Shown piece by piece: positions 46,010 through 55,188 of a stretch of DNA of 64,000 bases (within the stretch, counting starts at the first letter, position 1; each line of letters starts with the position of its first letter). This DNA comes from Treponema sp. (GTDB taxonomy: Bacteria > Spirochaetota > Spirochaetia > Treponematales > Treponemataceae). The stretch is taken from assembly GCA_024402695.1 (NCBI GenBank), contig JAKSTG010000008.1:29551-93550 (forward strand), read 5' to 3'. The translations under genes and the position numbers were made by a program. The notes beneath the pieces were generated by a model that saw only the letters and a program-made list of their open reading frames with translations, was not told where the DNA came from and did no database searches.

Positions 46010-47311
46010 CTATTCAATTTTTTTCACATACAGGAAATAGTACTGGGAAGTTTCAGAATAGTCGTTGGCAGGGATAATTTCCATCATGACCTTTCTGTAA
46101 TCTTTTCCATATTTTCTTCTATACGTAAACATGAGTGAATCAGTGCTGTTTTTGAAATGCTCGCGGATAAATGAAAAATCAGTTTTGCGGTAATAATCTT
46201 CCAGATCGTCCGGATGTATCAGGCCTGCTTCGCCGAACTTGTGAAGCCACTCAGAAACTTTTAAAGAAAATCCCAGTTCTTCGCGCTGCTCGTCTTTATC
46301 GATATTGATAATCTGGTACGAATCATCTGTAAGACTGATTTTAAGAATCTTTGTATACAAAGCACATAAGGCAACGTGTGCGTCTCTCTGACCACGGCGG
46401 TCAAAACCTGCCTGTCTGTAGTAGCGGGATTTATCTTCATACATTCTTTTGTCGGCCAGAACAGAAATATCATGGAGGGCCAGATTGATGGTTTCGCTTT
46501 TTACGACGTAACCGCAAGACATGGAAACAGAATCAACCAGCTGCCCTTTCCAGCTTGATATGGCAACTTTTAGTTTTTCCTTGATGAGTTCAAGTTCATT
46601 TTCGCTGGCAGAAAGAATGGCAACAAATTCATCACCGCCAACTCTGTAAAGTTTTCCATAATCAGAGAAAGCCTTTTTCATACAATCGCAGGCACCAAGA
46701 ATAAGTTCATCTCCGGCCCCATGTCCAATGGTGTCGTTCACAACTTTCAGTCCGTTAATATCAATTGAGACGTAGACAAAGTTTTCTCCCAATCCGTTCT
46801 TGGCAAAATATTTTGCCGTCATGTCGTAGGCACGTCTGTTATAAAAACCGGTCAATTCATCTGTATTTGATTCATTGATAAGATTTTCTTCTTTACGTTT
46901 TTCTTCATCGATGCTGCGAGTAGTAAAAAGTACTTTAACCGCTCTTCCTTCAGAATCACTTTCGACCTTGATGAAGGAAGCAACAAACCATCCGATACGG
47001 TTTCCTACAAACTGGGCTTCAAGAAGCTTGCGATGTTTCATGCGCTTTGCCAGAGTTTTAAGATCCGTAAACTTAAGTGCGGCTTCTTTGAAGTCATCTA
47101 CAACAGTTGATGACATAACTTCCTTCATCTGTGCACTTGCATCTGTCTTTTTATTTACAATAGTTTTTACTTCGTCTCTTGAACTGAAAGGAATTACTGT
47201 ATCTTCGACCAGATTGATCAAATGCATGCTGTAATAAATTTCTGCCAAAGAATAGAGAATCTCTACATTGCGGTTATTTTCCTGCTGACTTAGACTTGCA
47301 TTTTCTGCCAT
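46010..47311 (-). CDS. Diguanylate cyclase (GGDEF) with PAS-like flanks
   Basis: 433 residues, soluble. An N-terminal PAS-like region is followed by a GGDEF domain (NTDELTGFYNRRAYD; LYRVGGDEFVAIL). The active site is intact, so it should make c-di-GMP from two GTP. No RxxD inhibitory site is evident. About 120 more residues after GGDEF look like a second PAS-type sensor, an unusual order. An AGGTGA ribosome binding site precedes the ATG. It points away from a short plus-strand small-ORF transcript at 47420. Confidence 0.85.
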   Translation of the reverse strand: MAENASLSQQENNRNVEILYSLAEIYYSMHLINLVEDTVIPFSSRDEVKTIVNKKTDASAQMKEVMSSTVVDDFKEAALKFTDLKTLAKRMKHRKLLEAQFVGNRIGWFVASFIKVESDSEGRAVKVLFTTRSIDEEKRKEENLINESNTDELTGFYNRRAYDMTAKYFAKNGLGENFVYVSIDINGLKVVNDTIGHGAGDELILGACDCMKKAFSDYGKLYRVGGDEFVAILSASENELELIKEKLKVAISSWKGQLVDSVSMSCGYVVKSETINLALHDISVLADKRMYEDKSRYYRQAGFDRRGQRDAHVALCALYTKILKISLTDDSYQIINIDKDEQREELGFSLKVSEWLHKFGEAGLIHPDDLEDYYRKTDFSFIREHFKNSTDSLMFTYRRKYGKDYRKVMMEIIPANDYSETSQYYFLYVKKIE

Positions 47312-47419
47312 GCTTATTCACCTACTCGTTTAAACTATACTAATATTTTACCACGAAAACCCGCTGTAAAATCATTTCTTCTGATATTATTTTTAGAATA
47401 AACAAATGAGGAGAAGCTT

Positions 47420-47473
47420 ATGAAAAAAAGCAGTTCTACAAAGACTATGTTTCGCACACTGCCACTGAATTAA
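47420..47473 (+). CDS. 17-residue small ORF with strong ribosome binding site
   Basis: GAGGAGA at 47408-47414 lies five bases before ATG 47420. The peptide MKKSSSTKTMFRTLPLN is followed by a terminator 20 bp later. A TATTAT-like -10 occurs upstream. The compact promoter-SD-ORF-terminator unit suggests a microprotein or dual-function small RNA, but at 17 codons it could arise by chance. Confidence 0.4.
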   Translation: MKKSSSTKTMFRTLPLN

Positions 47474-47493
47474 CGCTCAGAAACCGCAAAGTA

Positions 47494-47527
47494 AAAAAGC
47501 CCGAATTCTTCTGAATTCGGGCTTTTT
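47494..47527. terminator. Bidirectional intrinsic terminator
   Basis: AAAAAGCCCGAATTC, loop TTCT, GAATTCGGGCTTTTT: a perfect 15-bp stem serving both the small ORF and the chemoreceptor gene. Confidence 0.9.
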
Positions 47528-47546
47528 GTATATACATTTTCCCAGC

Positions 47547-49631
47547 CTAAATCTTGAACTGATCGATTTCGGCTTTGATTGAAGTGATGGAATCTGTAAC
47601 TTCGCGTGAAACCTGAGAAAGGGCGGCTCCAGTCTCGTTGATTTTTTGGGCACCGATGGACATTTCTTTTAGGCTTTCCCTGATGGAAGAAGTAACGTCC
47701 TGAAGCTGTTTGATTTCGGAAAGGATGTGCTGGTTTCCGATTCCCATTTCTGTTGAAGCCATCTTTACTTCCACAGTACTTGAGTTCATTGTGTGAAGAA
47801 CGTCATTGATCTGTTTAGAACCAATCTGCTGTTCTTCCATTGCTTCCTTAATGTGGCGCACGATCATGTCTGTTTCCTGAATGCTGCTTGAAACTGTCAT
47901 GAAGGCGGCGCTTGCTTCTGAAGAAACAGTTACCACTCTTGTGATTGAAGCAAGAATCTTATTCAATTCGTCACCGATTGTCTGTGACTGTTCAGCCGAA
48001 GTAGAAGACAGTTTTCTGATTTCGTCGGCAACAACGCTGAAGCCTTTTCCGGCCTCTCCTGCGTGGGCAGCTTCGATAGCGGCATTCATTGCCAGAAGGT
48101 TTGTCTGTTCCGCAATGTTAGCGATGGCGGCGTTGGCATCCTGAAGCATCTTAGACTGATTTTCAATATCCTGGATGATTTCGTTTACATCGGTCTGAGT
48201 CTTGATTCCCACATTAACATTCTGTTCAAGTTCCTTGAATGAGCTGAACATCTTGTCTACAGAGCTGTTTACCGAAGTGATGTTTCCAACCATTTCTTCA
48301 ACAGCTGTTGAAGCTTCCTCTACCCCTGCCGACTGATTGATGATCATCTTTTCAAGTGACTCAATGTTGGAAGCAATCTGATTAACAGAACCTGCAGTCT
48401 CGTCAACACTGGCGGCCTGGTGCAGAATCTGTGAATTAACGCTTTCGATGTTTGCAATGATTTCTGTGATTGAAGCTTCTGTATCCTGAGTTCCAGCCTG
48501 GAGAGAATCATCGGCAGTTACCAGTCTTGTTTCAGAAGTTTTCATTGATGAAACAATTTCCTGGAGTTTTGTAACGAAACTGTTAAAGCCGTTTACAATA
48601 TCAAGGATTTCTTTTTTACCACGTTTAATTTCAAGACGCTTTGTAAGGTCAGCATTTCCTGTGGCAATTTCCGAAATTGCATCACCAACTGCTTTAAGCG
48701 GATTGAGGGCTCTTGCAATGCTAATAGAAATAATAACACTCAGAACAAGAATACAGACTGTAAGCTGAAAGAGGATTTTTTCCATCATTGAAAGACTCTT
48801 GATGAATTCGTTGTCATCGGAAATAAGAACTACAGACCAGTTTGTGTTTTTTACCGGCTGATAAATCATGATGTGCTTAACCTTGTTCATGGTGTAGTAA
48901 CCGAAATCAGTCTGAGCACTTGTGATTTTATCCATGTTCATTCCAAGTTCAGGAATGTTCTGTTCTTCGGAAATCTTCTTAAGATTCTGCTGTTCTGTTA
49001 CTGTCTTTTTATCAGGAGCACCGATTGTGTTTCCTGTAAGATTGTCGATGATCAGGGCGTATCCCGATTCACCGATTTTGATTCTTTCAGAAATCTCACA
49101 AAGGAAGTTACAGCTGAATCTGGCAAGAAGAACCCCGGTAATCTGATTGTTAGGATTTCTGACAGGAGTTGCAATATTGATTGAAAGTTCATTAGTCTGC
49201 TGGTCAGTAGTTGGCCCAGCCATAACAGTCTTTCCGCTTTTAAGACATTCCTGGAAAACAGGGATAAAACCGAAATTTACCTTCATAGGACCAATGTAAG
49301 TATCACCGTTTGAATCGATAAAACTGACGCTGATAAGGTCCTTATTTCTGTCACTGGCGATTGGATAAAGCAGAACATTCTTATCCGGATTCGATACTTC
49401 ATCGCTTCGGATATCTTTCAGATTGGCCATGTATTCCATGAACTTGAACTTTTCATAAACCACTTCGCCAATGGAATCATTGATTCTGTCTGCTGTAAGG
49501 AACATGTCATCTCTGAAAACTTTTCTAACCGACCGTCTTGAATACTTCACGGCAATGAAGAAAACTGTAGATGCACTGAAATAACTTACAATAATAAATG
49601 AAAGCAGAATTGTTCTTTTAAGACTTTTCAA
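47547..49631 (-). CDS. Methyl-accepting chemotaxis protein with dCache sensor
   Basis: 694 residues. A membrane helix at about 8-28, a periplasmic double-Cache domain (about 35-285; [21 protein letters not shown]), a second helix (about 290-310), HAMP, and a long cytoplasmic coiled coil with the signalling tip [20 protein letters not shown]. It senses small molecules and controls CheA. The start is TTG (49629-49631) with AAGGAG upstream and TATAAT further out, so it has an ordinary leader. No CheR-binding pentapeptide is visible. Confidence 0.92.
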   Translation of the reverse strand: MKSLKRTILLSFIIVSYFSASTVFFIAVKYSRRSVRKVFRDDMFLTADRINDSIGEVVYEKFKFMEYMANLKDIRSDEVSNPDKNVLLYPIASDRNKDLISVSFIDSNGDTYIGPMKVNFGFIPVFQECLKSGKTVMAGPTTDQQTNELSINIATPVRNPNNQITGVLLARFSCNFLCEISERIKIGESGYALIIDNLTGNTIGAPDKKTVTEQQNLKKISEEQNIPELGMNMDKITSAQTDFGYYTMNKVKHIMIYQPVKNTNWSVVLISDDNEFIKSLSMMEKILFQLTVCILVLSVIISISIARALNPLKAVGDAISEIATGNADLTKRLEIKRGKKEILDIVNGFNSFVTKLQEIVSSMKTSETRLVTADDSLQAGTQDTEASITEIIANIESVNSQILHQAASVDETAGSVNQIASNIESLEKMIINQSAGVEEASTAVEEMVGNITSVNSSVDKMFSSFKELEQNVNVGIKTQTDVNEIIQDIENQSKMLQDANAAIANIAEQTNLLAMNAAIEAAHAGEAGKGFSVVADEIRKLSSTSAEQSQTIGDELNKILASITRVVTVSSEASAAFMTVSSSIQETDMIVRHIKEAMEEQQIGSKQINDVLHTMNSSTVEVKMASTEMGIGNQHILSEIKQLQDVTSSIRESLKEMSIGAQKINETGAALSQVSREVTDSITSIKAEIDQFKI

Positions 49632-49773
49632 AATAAACTCCTTAAATTCTTCTATATATTATAACAGACTTTTATGAAAATGGAGAAATTTAATTTTTTG
49701 AACGTAAAAATGTAATCTTTTTTATAAAATCCTGTATTTTTCGGCTAAAGTCTTAATTTCTTTCTGGTTAGAT

Positions 49774-49985
49774 TTAAACTTCAAAAGAACTAGTGCGTCT
49801 CAGATAAAGTTCACCGGCAAGCAGAGAGTCCTTTACCTCCACTGCAGCAAGAAGAGGTCCAACATGAACAAGAAAATCATAAATATCTTTATCAAAAACA
49901 TCGGTGTCAGGTGAAACAAAAATCTTTGAATTGTTGTTTATTCCGTCCTGAAGAAAAATAGACAGAAAGTTTGGTAAGATAGAAT
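49774..49985 (-). pseudogene. Possible 3' remnant of an unknown gene
   Basis: A minus-strand reading frame that runs into the divergent GNAT promoter and coding region. Its last ~60 residues (FVSPDTDVFDKDIYDFLVHVG and so on) look protein-like, but the N-terminal half only mirrors the GNAT gene and there is no credible start. I treat it as a truncated fragment; it matches no family I recognise. Confidence 0.25.
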
Positions 49986-49986
49986 T

Positions 49987-50400
49987 ATGAACTACAATCC
50001 AACTGATATAGAAATCGATTTTGTAAATCACGCACTTGAAGAATTCAACAATAAAGCTGTTGGTCCTGATAATCATGAACTTTTGAATATCGTGGAATAT
50101 GATAAAGATGGAAATGTAATTGCCGGAATCCTTGGCGGAACTTACTGGGGCTGGATGCATCTGGATATTCTCTGGGTGGATGAAAAATTCCGCAGAACAG
50201 GAATCGGATCAAAGCTGCTGAAAGCCGCGGAAGAAGAAGCTGTTCGTAGAGGCTGTCATTCAGTTCATGTAGATACAATGAGCTGGCAGGCACCGGAGTT
50301 TTATAAGAAACATGGTTATCGGATAATTGGGGAACTTGAAAACATTCCTGAGGGTAATAAGAAATATCATTTGATAAAGGATTTACATAAAAAGAGTTAG
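49987..50400 (+). CDS. GNAT-family N-acetyltransferase
   Basis: 137 residues. The acetyl-CoA site reads VDEKFRRTGIGSKLLKAAEEEA (motif A, RRTGIGS), with GGTYWGWMHLDILWV before it and APEFYKKHGYRIIGE after it. Target unknown. TAAGAT ends 6 nt before the ATG, so it is leaderless in type. A truncated copy of its first 30 codons lies at 51516. It is the first gene of the accessory region. Confidence 0.85.
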   Translation: MNYNPTDIEIDFVNHALEEFNNKAVGPDNHELLNIVEYDKDGNVIAGILGGTYWGWMHLDILWVDEKFRRTGIGSKLLKAAEEEAVRRGCHSVHVDTMSWQAPEFYKKHGYRIIGELENIPEGNKKYHLIKDLHKKS

Positions 50401-50416
50401 GGATTGGAGCACCTTT

Positions 50417-50497
50417 AGTCCCAGCGCGAAGCGATGGGATGAGCCGCGGTAGACGGCGAAGTGCGGAAAGCCCGACCCGAGCGAAGCGAGGGGAACT
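50417..50497. repeat. GC-rich repeat element B
   Basis: High-GC intergenic block with nested short inverted repeats, including TCCCA/TGGGA and CCGAGCGAAGCGAGG. It resembles the reverse complement of element C (57669-57758), sharing GCGGAA, GCCCG and AGGGGAA blocks in the same order. Confidence 0.6.
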
Positions 50498-50516
50498 TCC
50501 AGAAGAGGAAAAATAG

Positions 50517-50761
50517 ATGGCAAAAGTTTTTATATTATGTGGAAAAATTGGAGCACTACTTTTTTCAGAAATCGGTAGAGATTATTGAAACTGGAAGAAT
50601 GGTACCGCCGTCTGGAAAAACGAAATAAAGATGTTTTGGAAAAAAAGTCTGATGCGTATTATGTTGATGAAGGGCTGGCAGAAAAGTTCAAATCGATTTT
50701 TGAAATCCCGGCAAAAGACGAGATTGATGTCTGGGTGGAAGAAAGTTTAGAAAGAAAATAA
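50517..50761 (+). pseudogene. Internally deleted AAA_33/zeta-like P-loop kinase gene
   Basis: AGAGGA precedes ATG 50517; MAKVFILCGKIG is the start of a P-loop but the GKST is missing. A short middle piece (SVEIIETG) and the C-terminus (LEEWYRRLEKRN, YYVDEGLAEKF, DEIDVWVEE) follow in other frames up to the stop at 50759. Frames shift at each junction. The order matches intact AAA_33 proteins, so at least two internal deletions are inferred. It cannot make a functional kinase. Confidence 0.7.
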
Positions 50762-50794
50762 TCTGGTAAGTTAAAATTGCAATAATATTGCAGA

Positions 50795-51193
50795 CTACAA
50801 AATTTCTTCAATCTTTTCCAATATCAGTTTATCTGCAGGAAGCCAGTTTACCGAGTGCAATGTTTCCTTGTTCACCCATTTAGCAGCTTCGTGTTCCAAA
50901 AGCTTCAGATCGCCAGAAACAATAGTGCATAAAATGCAGTGCATAGTCAGATGAAAAGTCGGGTAATCGTATTCCACCACCCCAAGAATTTTTTCAGCTT
51001 TTACTTCGGTAACAAGTTCTTCGCGAATTTCACGCACAATGCACTCTTCCGGAGTTTCATCTTCTTCAAGTTTTCCGCCAGGAATCTCCCACCAGCCTTT
51101 CCAGTCGCCGTAGCCGCGCTGAGTTACGAAGATTTCTTTTTTCCCGTTATTTTCACGCAAGATGATTGCGCCGCTTACTGTTATCTGTTTCAT
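50795..51193 (-). CDS. Nudix hydrolase (MutT-like), copy 1
   Basis: 132 residues. The Nudix box GGKLEEDETPEECIVREIREEL contains the metal-binding REIREE. MKQITVSGAIILRENN is like CTP/8-oxo-dGTP pyrophosphohydrolases. By my count it differs from the copy at 59299 in 16 of 132 positions (88% identity). It is directly after the zinc-ribbon gene (no gap), so probably one transcript. Its activity on oxidised nucleotides is inferred. Confidence 0.88.
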   Translation of the reverse strand: MKQITVSGAIILRENNGKKEIFVTQRGYGDWKGWWEIPGGKLEEDETPEECIVREIREELVTEVKAEKILGVVEYDYPTFHLTMHCILCTIVSGDLKLLEHEAAKWVNKETLHSVNWLPADKLILEKIEEIL

Positions 51194-51415
51194 TTAATTT
51201 TCATTTCCTGAAGCAATCCAGGTGTCGTCGTCGCTGTGATAGTAAATAATTTCAGGATAATTTTTATTGCATACATTACATTTTGATTCCGACTCTACGG
51301 CCGGGCTATAACAGAAAGGACAAAAAAATACATTATCGATTCCACTTTGAACGGCTAAAGTTTTACCAGGAAATATTTTGAAATTATATCCTTCTTTTAT
51401 ATCAACATTTTCCAT
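51194..51415 (-). CDS. Small zinc-ribbon-like protein
   Basis: 73 residues with two CxxC pairs (FFCPFCYS; KCNVCNK), consistent with one zinc ribbon. The N-terminus is beta-like and the C-terminus acidic. AGGGAAC precedes the ATG, with TATAAT about 30 bp further out. The stop abuts the Nudix start. No family recognised. Confidence 0.6.
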   Translation of the reverse strand: MENVDIKEGYNFKIFPGKTLAVQSGIDNVFFCPFCYSPAVESESKCNVCNKNYPEIIYYHSDDDTWIASGNEN

Positions 51416-51515
51416 TTTAAAAGTTCCCTAAAAATAATATATCACAATTATAAAAGCCCTGGAATTAAATCACAACTTTAACACATAAATTCCGTCCATC
51501 CTATATAATGGAAGA

Positions 51516-51608
51516 ATGAATTACAATCCAACTGAGGAAGAAATCAGTTCTGTAAACCATGCGTTTGAAGAATTCAACAATAAGGCCGTTGGTCCTGACA
51601 ATCGTTAA
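51516..51608 (+). pseudogene. Truncated duplicate of the GNAT gene
   Basis: 30 codons reading MNYNPTEEEISSVNHAFEEF... then a stop, matching the first 30 residues of the GNAT at 49987 at 24 positions by my count. TATAAT (51504-51509) sits 6 nt before the ATG, as in a working leaderless gene. The remaining 107 codons are missing. Confidence 0.8.
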
Positions 51609-51668
51609 GAAAATTACGAAAGCAATTTTTTTTGTTTACATTATTATAGTTTGATATAGGATTTATAA

Positions 51669-51795
51669 GTGACACATACAGAAAAAGCAGTAAATTATTT
51701 TTCTCAAGGATTACATTGTTCACAGAGTTCTGCCCAAAATGGTTGCCGCCACTGTAGAAGTTGTAGAAGAAATTATTGAGGAGATGGGAAATTGA
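51669..51795 (+). pseudogene. Internally deleted C_GCAxxG_C_C-family gene
   Basis: GTG 51669 begins KAVNYFSQGLHCSQS, the N-terminal part of this Cys-rich family; a frame change then leads to MVAATVEVVEEIIEEMGN, its C-terminal helix. The middle, with the GCAxxG motif, is lost. The fragment ends three bases before the next GNAT gene. Confidence 0.6.
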
Positions 51796-51798
51796 TTT

Positions 51799-52221
51799 AT
51801 GAAAACGGAAATTAAATACGTCACATCTGATGACAAAACGTTTTGGTATAGCCTTGATAAGCATTTACCTGAAGATCAATTTGAAATAAAAGTTCGTGAT
51901 AAAATGGGCTACGTTCTTTTTGAAGAAGGAAAACCTGAGGGCTTATTGCGTTATAACTTGTTCTGGGATAATACCCCTTTCTGCACAATGCTTTTTGTAG
52001 ACTGGAATGCACAGAAAAAAGGTTACGGTCGTAAGTTGATGGAACATTGGGAAGCTGATATGAAATCAAAAGGCTACGGCATGGTGATGGTTTCTACTCA
52101 AGTGGATGAAAGCGCCCAGCATTTTTACAGAAAACTTGGTTATAAAGATTGCGGCGGCTTTACTGTTGATATTCCAGGATTTGAACAGCCAATGGAAATG
52201 TTTTTGAGTAAGGGTCTGTAA
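51799..52221 (+). CDS. GNAT-family N-acetyltransferase
   Basis: 140 residues. VDWNAQKKGYGRKLMEHWEADM is the acetyl-CoA binding motif (QKKGYGRKL), and SAQHFYRKLGYKDCGGF is motif B. Substrate unknown. It is not closely related to the GNAT at 49987. TAA-ATG links it with no gap to the following DUF2200 ORF, so the two are translationally coupled. Confidence 0.85.
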   Translation: MKTEIKYVTSDDKTFWYSLDKHLPEDQFEIKVRDKMGYVLFEEGKPEGLLRYNLFWDNTPFCTMLFVDWNAQKKGYGRKLMEHWEADMKSKGYGMVMVSTQVDESAQHFYRKLGYKDCGGFTVDIPGFEQPMEMFLSKGL

Positions 52222-52386
52222 ATGGAAAAAATATACAGTATGTTGTTTTCAAAAGTTTATCCCTGTCTGATTGCAAAAGCCGAACGCAAAAATCGAACAC
52301 GGGAAGAAGTTGATGAGATTACCTGCTGGCTAACTGGTTATTCAAAGGATGATATCAAAAGTTTTTTGGAAAGTGAAGAATTATAA
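52222..52386 (+). CDS. Short DUF2200-family protein (probably truncated)
   Basis: 54 residues. KVYPCLIAKAERKNRTREEVDEI and CWLTGYSKDDI match the N-terminal half of DUF2200 proteins, which are usually ~110-120 residues. The second half is absent, so it is truncated or a short family form. The ATG follows the GNAT stop directly, and a Nudix gene begins 11 bp later. Confidence 0.65.
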   Translation: MEKIYSMLFSKVYPCLIAKAERKNRTREEVDEITCWLTGYSKDDIKSFLESEEL

Positions 52387-52397
52387 GGAGAGATATT

Positions 52398-52895
52398 ATG
52401 GCATCGGATTGTACAGTTGCAATTGATAATGGATTTATAAATTTAAGAGTTGGCGCCATCATCATGAAAGGTGGAAAATTTCTAATGGTGGGTAATCAGA
52501 AGAATGATTATCTTTATTCTGTTGGTGGACGAATTAAGTTTGGTGAAACTGCAGAAGAAGCGGTTGTTCGCGAAGTTTATGAAGAGACCGGTGTAAAACT
52601 TGAAATAGACAGACTTGGTTTTATTCATGAGAATTTCTTTTATGGTGATTACGGAAAAGTAGATGATAAACTTATTTATGAGGTATCCTATTTTTTCTAC
52701 ATGAGAACCCCGGAAAATTTTGAACCCGTATGTGAAAGTTTTACAGATGACAAATCAAAAGAAAAACTTATCTGGGTTGATGATAAAAGTGAAATCACAT
52801 ATTTTCCGGAATTCTTCAGAGAAGAACTAAAAAATCCAATTGCCGGCGTTAAACATATTGTGACAGATGAGAGAAAAACTAATTTTTCTGATTGA
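52398..52895 (+). CDS. Nudix hydrolase
   Basis: 165 residues. Nudix box GGRIKFGETAEEAVVREVYEETG is complete. The N-terminus (INLRVGAIIMKGGKFLMVG) and the segment WVDDKSEITYFPEF fit the ADP-ribose/nucleotide-sugar type Nudix enzymes. Substrate unknown. AAGGAGAG precedes the ATG. It is the last of a GNAT-DUF2200-Nudix run and is not close to the Nudix pair at 50795/59299. Confidence 0.88.
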   Translation: MASDCTVAIDNGFINLRVGAIIMKGGKFLMVGNQKNDYLYSVGGRIKFGETAEEAVVREVYEETGVKLEIDRLGFIHENFFYGDYGKVDDKLIYEVSYFFYMRTPENFEPVCESFTDDKSKEKLIWVDDKSEITYFPEFFREELKNPIAGVKHIVTDERKTNFSD

Positions 52896-52930
52896 CGGCA
52901 ATATAATCTGATAATTAATTCTATTTACAC

Positions 52931-54517
52931 TTAAAAAGAAGTTGGAACTTCAAATGTATACAAAGTCTTTGTTTTTATTGAACCGTCTTCATTATATTTG
53001 TATACATACATTTGAGTAATGTTCCCATCAGAATCAAAAACTTTTGAAGGCAGCTCTTTATTGTTATAAGTCATTACAGACTTTATTTTAAAATTTCTAT
53101 TGTCATCGCTGGTCATGCTTTTCCTAATTTCTTTTTCAAGTTTTCCAGATGGGGTATATATATATTCTGTTAAATGACCGGCGTCTTTATATTTCATTTT
53201 CCCCTTTTGAATTAATCTGCCAGAATCATCTTTTTTACATTCATAAACAATTCCATTTTCTGATAACAAAAATTCATTTTTTTCGGCTTTTCTTTGATTA
53301 TAAAAATAATGATAAGGGGAACGGATCTTATCACTATTTGAAACAGGGTAATAATAAGAATATCTGTTTTTATAATTGATAAGCTCAATAATTTTTCCTT
53401 CAGAATCATAAATTATTCTGGTTTTTTCTGGAACAGAAATCAGTCTTCCGTCCTTATCTGTTTCGTATTTACCAATTGCTGGGAGAGAGTTTTTAAACGG
53501 AATGCAATCATATGAATAAACTTCAGCATACTTTTCCAGTTTGTAATGTGAAATAACATCATTAAATTCTGGTGATGCATCAAAAAAGGTTTTTCCTCCT
53601 ACTGTGAGTTTTAAGTATTTATCATTCGGCCATACAGTATTTCTTGGATCCGAAGTAGTAATCTCCATCAAATTTCCATTTTTATCATAAAAAAAATCCA
53701 TAGAAATCCATTTACGATAACTATCTAAATCTGATACTTCTATAAATTCCTTATCAATATATCTTAGAGAATTTGATTCAAGTTTTATAAGACGCCCTTT
53801 TTCATCCTCTGTGTATTTATAAACATTTCCAGTCTTTAACTTATAATCATGTTCTTTAATTAAAAGATTATTTGAATCATAAAAATACTCATATAATAAT
53901 TCTCTTTCACCCTTATCTTTAATATAAAAAACCGATTTTAATTGCCCTTTTTTTGTATACTCATAAAAATATTCTTCTTCACTTTTAGGGGAAGAGTCTA
54001 AAGAAAATTTATTTTTCCAACAAACAAGTCGGTTCTCTGCATCATATAAATATTCATAATCCCTGCTACTATTATTGTTCTCAAATCTTTCTACAAAATG
54101 ATTTTTGTCGTAATAGTATGCATAATTTTCTTTATAGCCACTCTCATCAAATATTCCAGATTTTTTTTCTGCCCTTAATGAACCGTCTTCATAATATTCA
54201 TTATAAGTAATATTTTTGGTACTCCCTAAAGGATATTTTATACCTGAAAAAAATGTATAAAGGTATTCTGTAAATTCATCTTTTTTTAATTGCCCACTTG
54301 GATAGAATTCTTGTTCTCTTAAACTAACAGTTTGACCTTGTTCATTGACTACCTTTTCAATTTGTTTTAATCCTTTTTTTTCAAAAGTAGTAGTCTTCCA
54401 GGTACACCATCTGTAAACAATGGAACCATCAATATTAAACGCTTTATATTGTTGTGCAAAAAGTTGAGACGAAATAGAAATAGAAAAAAGTACAAAGAGA
54501 AATTTTATTTTATTCAT
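52931..54517 (-). CDS. Secreted YD/MORN-type repeat protein
   Basis: 528 residues, starting at MNKIKFLFVLFSISISSQLFAQ (signal peptide). Repeats of the type YYDKNHFVERFENN, YDSNNLLIKEHD and YNEDGSIKTKTL extend through the protein, like the exported protein at 20038. No catalytic domain seen. TATAAT ends 7 nt before ATG 54517 and overlaps the alternative ATG 54526, so 54517 is the likely start of a leaderless mRNA. GC is lower than in the neighbours. Confidence 0.72.
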   Translation of the reverse strand: MNKIKFLFVLFSISISSQLFAQQYKAFNIDGSIVYRWCTWKTTTFEKKGLKQIEKVVNEQGQTVSLREQEFYPSGQLKKDEFTEYLYTFFSGIKYPLGSTKNITYNEYYEDGSLRAEKKSGIFDESGYKENYAYYYDKNHFVERFENNNSSRDYEYLYDAENRLVCWKNKFSLDSSPKSEEEYFYEYTKKGQLKSVFYIKDKGERELLYEYFYDSNNLLIKEHDYKLKTGNVYKYTEDEKGRLIKLESNSLRYIDKEFIEVSDLDSYRKWISMDFFYDKNGNLMEITTSDPRNTVWPNDKYLKLTVGGKTFFDASPEFNDVISHYKLEKYAEVYSYDCIPFKNSLPAIGKYETDKDGRLISVPEKTRIIYDSEGKIIELINYKNRYSYYYPVSNSDKIRSPYHYFYNQRKAEKNEFLLSENGIVYECKKDDSGRLIQKGKMKYKDAGHLTEYIYTPSGKLEKEIRKSMTSDDNRNFKIKSVMTYNNKELPSKVFDSDGNITQMYVYKYNEDGSIKTKTLYTFEVPTSF

Positions 54518-54577
54518 ATTTGCCATTATAGCACATATGACGGATGATTCTGTTTGATTTTTTTATTCACATTCTTC

Positions 54578-54811
54578 CTAATCGTCGTCTGAAAATGAAT
54601 CATTATAAAATGCGTTATATTCCAGTATTTTGTCAAAACTTGTAACATCAGATATTCTGCCGTTATCGTCGGTTACAAAATGCGGGAAACCTGTACATGC
54701 GTTTTCGTCGGCTTTTCTGTAATAAACATAAAGTTTTACGGTGCCAATTTCGCCGACATAGTCCCAATGGTCGAAATAATTCTGTTTATTAAAATGTTCT
54801 TCTAAAGTCAT
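54578..54811 (-). CDS. Small hypothetical protein
   Basis: 77 residues, acidic, with aromatic clusters (YFDHWDYVGEI; YVYYRKADENACTGFPHFV). No domain recognised. The start is weak (GAAAG upstream). It lies on the same strand as, and 19 bp after, the small Cys-rich protein gene at 54831. Confidence 0.5.
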   Translation of the reverse strand: MTLEEHFNKQNYFDHWDYVGEIGTVKLYVYYRKADENACTGFPHFVTDDNGRISDVTSFDKILEYNAFYNDSFSDDD

Positions 54812-54830
54812 CTTTCTGTTGTAATATTTT

Positions 54831-55010
54831 TTAATCCCACATAATCATATCCGGAATCTTGAACTTCTCTGAACCACAGTCGGGACATTTATAATCGAAT
54901 CTATTCTTTCCTTTTTTACAAACCCATATTGTTTCGCTGGTAAGTGTTTTGCATTCTTCGGAATAGGAACAATTCTCTGCTGCACAATTAATTACATTAG
55001 TTGATCCCAT
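54831..55010 (-). CDS. Small cysteine-rich protein
   Basis: 59 residues from ATG 55010, chosen because GGAGGTGT lies seven bases upstream. Contains AAENCSYSEEC, VCKK and KCPDCGSEKF; the pattern suggests a zinc ribbon with extra Cys. Upstream residues in the longer reading are unlikely to be translated. No function recognised. Confidence 0.55.
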   Translation of the reverse strand: MGSTNVINCAAENCSYSEECKTLTSETIWVCKKGKNRFDYKCPDCGSEKFKIPDMIMWD

Positions 55011-55113
55011 AACACACCTCCTTTTATGGCAAATATTGATTTCATTATAGAAGGTCCACTGTCTCAAAGAACGATACAGGGTTATTGCAATTAATGGGGA
55101 TTATTTAAAATAA

Positions 55114-55140
55114 AAAGACTTCTTCCAAAGAAGAAGCTTT
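55114..55140 (-). terminator. Terminator-like hairpin downstream of tRNA remnant
   Basis: AAAG-A-CTTCTTC, loop CAAA, GAAGAAGCTTT. Read on the minus strand it follows the tRNA 3' remnant, as tRNA-gene terminators often do. Confidence 0.5.
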
Positions 55141-55148
55141 ATGTATTA

Positions 55149-55188
55149 GCGAAAGCAGAATTTGAACTTGCGGCCTCCAGATTATGAG
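55149..55188 (-). pseudogene. 3' fragment of a tRNA gene (CAT anticodon region)
   Basis: On the minus strand CTCATAATCTGGAGG, followed by GCAAGTTCAAATTCTGC, resembles the anticodon loop, the 3' anticodon stem and the T arm of an elongator tRNA-Met-type gene. The 5' half (acceptor, D arm, 5' anticodon stem) is not present, the T stem is imperfect and no CCA follows. Best read as a scar of an integrative element or a decayed tRNA. Confidence 0.5.

Noticed and set aside
49774..50160. Full minus-strand ORF across the GNAT start
   Set aside because: Its upstream half is the antisense of the GNAT gene; no start or ribosome binding site. Only the 3' part may be a remnant.
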